From assembly GCF_029051685.1 (NCBI RefSeq), contig NZ_JAACFT010000012.1:158696-222695 (forward strand): a stretch of 64,000 nucleotides of DNA. The letters are read 5' to 3'. Shown one piece after another: positions 62,177 to 64,000 of this stretch (positions within the stretch are counted from its first letter, which is position 1; each line of letters starts with the position of its first letter). The notes beneath the pieces were generated by a model. That model saw only the letters and a list, made by a program, of their open reading frames with translations, was not told where the DNA came from and searched no databases. Made by a program: the position numbers and the translations under genes. The stretch is from Bradyrhizobium sp. CSA207. Lineage in GTDB: Bacteria; Pseudomonadota; Alphaproteobacteria; Rhizobiales; Xanthobacteraceae.

Positions 62177-62488
62177 TCAGACGACCGCGTCGTGTCCGGT
62201 CGCGCGCTTCTTCCTGTTCTTGCCGCGCAGGAACTGGATGTCCATCTCGGCGCCGTTGACGCGCACGAGTTCGCAGCGGCGGTAGGCAAGCCCGGTGGAC
62301 GACAACAGCAGGAAGAACTCCTTCAAGTTCAAGCCCTGGATCGATCCTTCCACCGTGAGAATGGCGTCGGTATCGGAGATCGCGTTGAGCTTGCAGTCGC
62401 GCCGCCAGGTGCCGTCGATGGCCATGATGCAGACATCATAGCCGCGGCTGAACGTTACCCGCTCCGTACCCTTTCCATCCTCTGCCAT
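62177..62488 (-). CDS. PilZ-like domain protein
   Basis: This 103-residue protein resembles small PilZ domains: an N-terminal ERVTFSRGYDVCIMAIDGTW, a central Ser/Asp turn (LNAISDTDAILTVEG) and beta strands ending in a basic tail (RGKNRKKRATG). PilZ proteins bind cyclic-di-GMP through RxxxR and (D/N)xSxxG; both are only partly kept here, so binding is uncertain. It lies two bases after the cheR stop and is in the same transcript. Confidence 0.72.
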   Translation of the reverse strand: MAEDGKGTERVTFSRGYDVCIMAIDGTWRRDCKLNAISDTDAILTVEGSIQGLNLKEFFLLLSSTGLAYRRCELVRVNGAEMDIQFLRGKNRKKRATGHDAVV

Positions 62489-62490
62489 GC

Positions 62491-63369
62491 TTATCGTCCC
62501 GCCATCACTGCCATGCGGGGCGGCGCGCCGGCGAGCGCCGGCCTGGCTGCGGCTGCGCGCGCATCATTGGGCTTGTAGAGGCCGCGCCGCTCCGGAATCG
62601 GCTTGAAGGTATCGGTCAATCCGACCACGGTTTCGGCCGCGCCCAGCACCAGGAAGCCGTCTGGCTCGATCTGGCGGGCGAGGCGATTGAAGATATTGAT
62701 CTTGGTGTCCTGGTCGAAATAGATCAGCACGTTGCGGCAGAAGATGACGTCGAACGAGCCGAGCTGAGCGAAATCGTGCAGCAGGTTGAGCTGCCGGTGC
62801 TGGATCATCGCGCGCAGCTCGGGATTGATCTGCCAGGTCTCGCCGGTCTGCTTGAAATATTTCATCAGCATCTGGATCGGCAGGCCGCGCTGCACTTCGA
62901 ACTGGCTGTAGATGCCGGCTTTGGCCTTCTCCAGCACTTCCTGTGACAGGTCGGTTGCGATGATCTCGACACGCCAGCCCGTGAGCGCGGCACTCATCTC
63001 CTTCAGGCTCATCGCCAGCGAATAGGGCTCCTGCCCGGTCGAACCGGCGGCGCACCAGATCCGCACGCTGCGGCGGCCGGCGCGGGCCTTGATGACTTCG
63101 GGCATGATGGTATCGCGGAAATGATCGAACGGGACCTTGTCGCGGAAGAAGAAGGTCTCGTTGGTGGTCATGGCCTCGACCACGCTGGTGACCAGCGCGC
63201 TCGAGCCGCCCTGCAGCTTCTGCACGAGCTCGCCGATGCCCGAGAGTCCGGCCTTGCGGGCGAGCGGCAACAGCCGGCTTTCGATCAGATATTGCTTGTC
63301 TGCGGACAGGTCGAGCCCGGAATGATCCCTCAGGAACTTACGCAGATACTCATACTCGGTCGGGGTCAC
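62491..63369 (-). CDS. cheR: Chemotaxis protein methyltransferase CheR
   Basis: This 292-residue protein has the CheR N-terminal helical domain (YEYLRKFLRDHSGLDLSADK) and the SAM-dependent methyltransferase domain (RIWCAAGSTGQEPYSLAM, ATDLSQEVLEKAKAGIY, DVIFCRNVLIYFD). It adds methyl groups to Glu residues of chemoreceptors. The start is GTG 63369. The C-terminus has an Ala/Pro-rich tail. It sits between cheY and the PilZ-like gene. Confidence 0.94.
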   Translation of the reverse strand: MTPTEYEYLRKFLRDHSGLDLSADKQYLIESRLLPLARKAGLSGIGELVQKLQGGSSALVTSVVEAMTTNETFFFRDKVPFDHFRDTIMPEVIKARAGRRSVRIWCAAGSTGQEPYSLAMSLKEMSAALTGWRVEIIATDLSQEVLEKAKAGIYSQFEVQRGLPIQMLMKYFKQTGETWQINPELRAMIQHRQLNLLHDFAQLGSFDVIFCRNVLIYFDQDTKINIFNRLARQIEPDGFLVLGAAETVVGLTDTFKPIPERRGLYKPNDARAAAARPALAGAPPRMAVMAGR

Positions 63370-63428
63370 GGATGGCCTTTCGAAAGCTGTACTGGGAACA
63401 CTCTGGCTAATGGGCTTGGGCCAGACAC

Positions 63429-63815
63429 TCAGACCATGGCTTGTCCAACCGGGATCAGGCCGACTTCGGCAAATTTGTCGGCGATAATGTCTTTGTCGAA
63501 CGGCTTCATGATGTACTCGTTGGCACCGCCGCTGAGCGCCTGGGCGATATGAGCCACGTTGTTCTCGGTGGTGCAGAACACCACCTTGGGCTGGTCGCCG
63601 CCGGGCAGACGGCGCATGTGGCCCATGAACTCGAAGCCGTCCATGACCGGCATGTTCCAGTCGAGCAGCACCGCGTCGGGCAATTTGCGCTGGCAGGCCT
63701 CCAGCGCTTTCGAGCCGTCTTCGGCCTCGGTGACTTCGAATTCGAGGCCTTCCAGGATCCTGCGCGCGATCTTTCGCACGACGCTGGAATCATCGACCAC
63801 CAAACATGTCTTCAT
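63429..63815 (-). CDS. cheY: CheY-type response regulator
   Basis: This 128-residue single receiver domain (MKTCLVVDDSSVVRKIARRI) has phospho-Asp in AVLLDWNMPVMDG, Thr in VVFCTTENN and Lys in YIMKPFDKD. The layout suits chemotactic signal transfer to the flagellar motor or phosphate-sink activity. It lies between cheW and cheR. Confidence 0.9.
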   Translation of the reverse strand: MKTCLVVDDSSVVRKIARRILEGLEFEVTEAEDGSKALEACQRKLPDAVLLDWNMPVMDGFEFMGHMRRLPGGDQPKVVFCTTENNVAHIAQALSGGANEYIMKPFDKDIIADKFAEVGLIPVGQAMV

Positions 63816-63846
63816 TTTGGTTCTCCGGCTTCGATGTTGTTGGGGC

Positions 63847-64000
63847 TCACGCAGCCATTTGCACTTCGGTTTTGAGCTCGAGGACGCGATCGACGTCGAG
63901 GACGACCATGAGCTGTCCGTCGAGGCGGTGGACGCCGCCGGCGAGCTTGGCCATGCGGGGATCGAGGTTGACGGGGTTGTCTTCCTTGCCGTCCTCGGAC
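63847..64000 (-). CDS. cheW: CheW coupling protein, C-terminal part (cut by window edge)
   Basis: Only the last ~50 codons are present. The ending GVHRLDGQLMVVLDVDRVLE is the typical C-terminal strand-helix pattern of CheW. The stop is at 63847-63849. CheW links chemoreceptors to CheA, which would be encoded beyond the window. Confidence 0.85.
   Translation of the reverse strand, partial: SEDGKEDNPVNLDPRMAKLAGGVHRLDGQLMVVLDVDRVLELKTEVQMAA

Overview
The window is about 64 kb of GC-rich (roughly 65 %) DNA with the gene content, start-codon use and intergenic palindromes of an alphaproteobacterium of the Nitrobacteraceae, most likely Bradyrhizobium or a close relative. This is judged from the form II CO-dehydrogenase-type operon, the homogentisate locus, the FixJ-like and Crp/Fnr-like regulators and several families of dispersed palindromes. 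No rRNA, tRNA, CRISPR array or transposase was seen.

Layout. 1-653: N-terminus of a chemotaxis receptor (minus strand, cut by the window edge). 0.97-4.7 kb: coxS-coxL-coxM-type molybdenum hydroxylase operon closed by a strong hairpin terminator; then an alpha-methylacyl-CoA racemase-type gene. 6.3-14.9 kb: aromatic catabolism through homogentisate: hpd with a divergent Lrp-type regulator, a DUF1272 protein, then a minus-strand cluster of a flavoprotein hydroxylase, a 74-residue DUF2783 protein, a metallo-beta-lactamase-fold protein, hmgA and fahA, with a divergent MarR regulator and a 20-bp operator-like palindrome between them. 15.0-15.8 kb: AHL-lactonase-type enzyme. 16.2-22.6 kb: caspase-fold/TPR protein, OmpA-domain protein, RND adaptor and RND pump. 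22.7-24.0 kb: DUF433/DUF5615 toxin-antitoxin pair and a Crp/Fnr regulator. 24.2-28.9 kb: AsmA protein and a HAMP-GAF class III nucleotidyl cyclase. 29.1-33.6 kb: a lower-GC island with one large restriction-modification polypeptide and an AbrB-type protein. 33.8-39.4 kb: LTXXQ protein, LysM protein, GGDEF-EAL protein. 40.3-46.9 kb: secreted lactonase-like propeller, a second RND-type adaptor, a second caspase-fold protein, a protein with a class II terpene-cyclase-like DCDTTA motif, and a nuclease-fold protein with a C-terminal sunset domain. 47.0-56.0 kb: serine-glyoxylate aminotransferase family enzyme, MBOAT plus SGNH-like acyltransferase pair, prolyl oligopeptidase family enzyme, RraA-like aldolase and IlvD/Edd dehydratase. 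56.3-64 kb: signalling genes: a receiver protein with Asn at the phospho-acceptor site overlapping a very large hybrid kinase, a FixJ-like regulator, another receiver, a PilZ-like protein, and cheR, cheY and cheW (cut by the edge).

How it fits together. The hpd, hmgA and fahA genes form most of the tyrosine/homogentisate pathway (no maleylacetoacetate isomerase is in the window), and the hydroxylase plus its small partner probably feed homogentisate from a hydroxyphenylacetate-like compound. The point that most deserves follow-up is a module present twice: a periplasm-directed caspase-fold protein that has lost both catalytic residues (Phe/Ser in one copy, Tyr/Ser in the other), next to an unusual RND-type adaptor with no alpha-hairpin and a conserved pair of cysteines. 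One copy has an OmpA-domain protein and a full RND pump beside it, the other has neither. The protein with the DCDTTA motif lies divergently next to the second copy.
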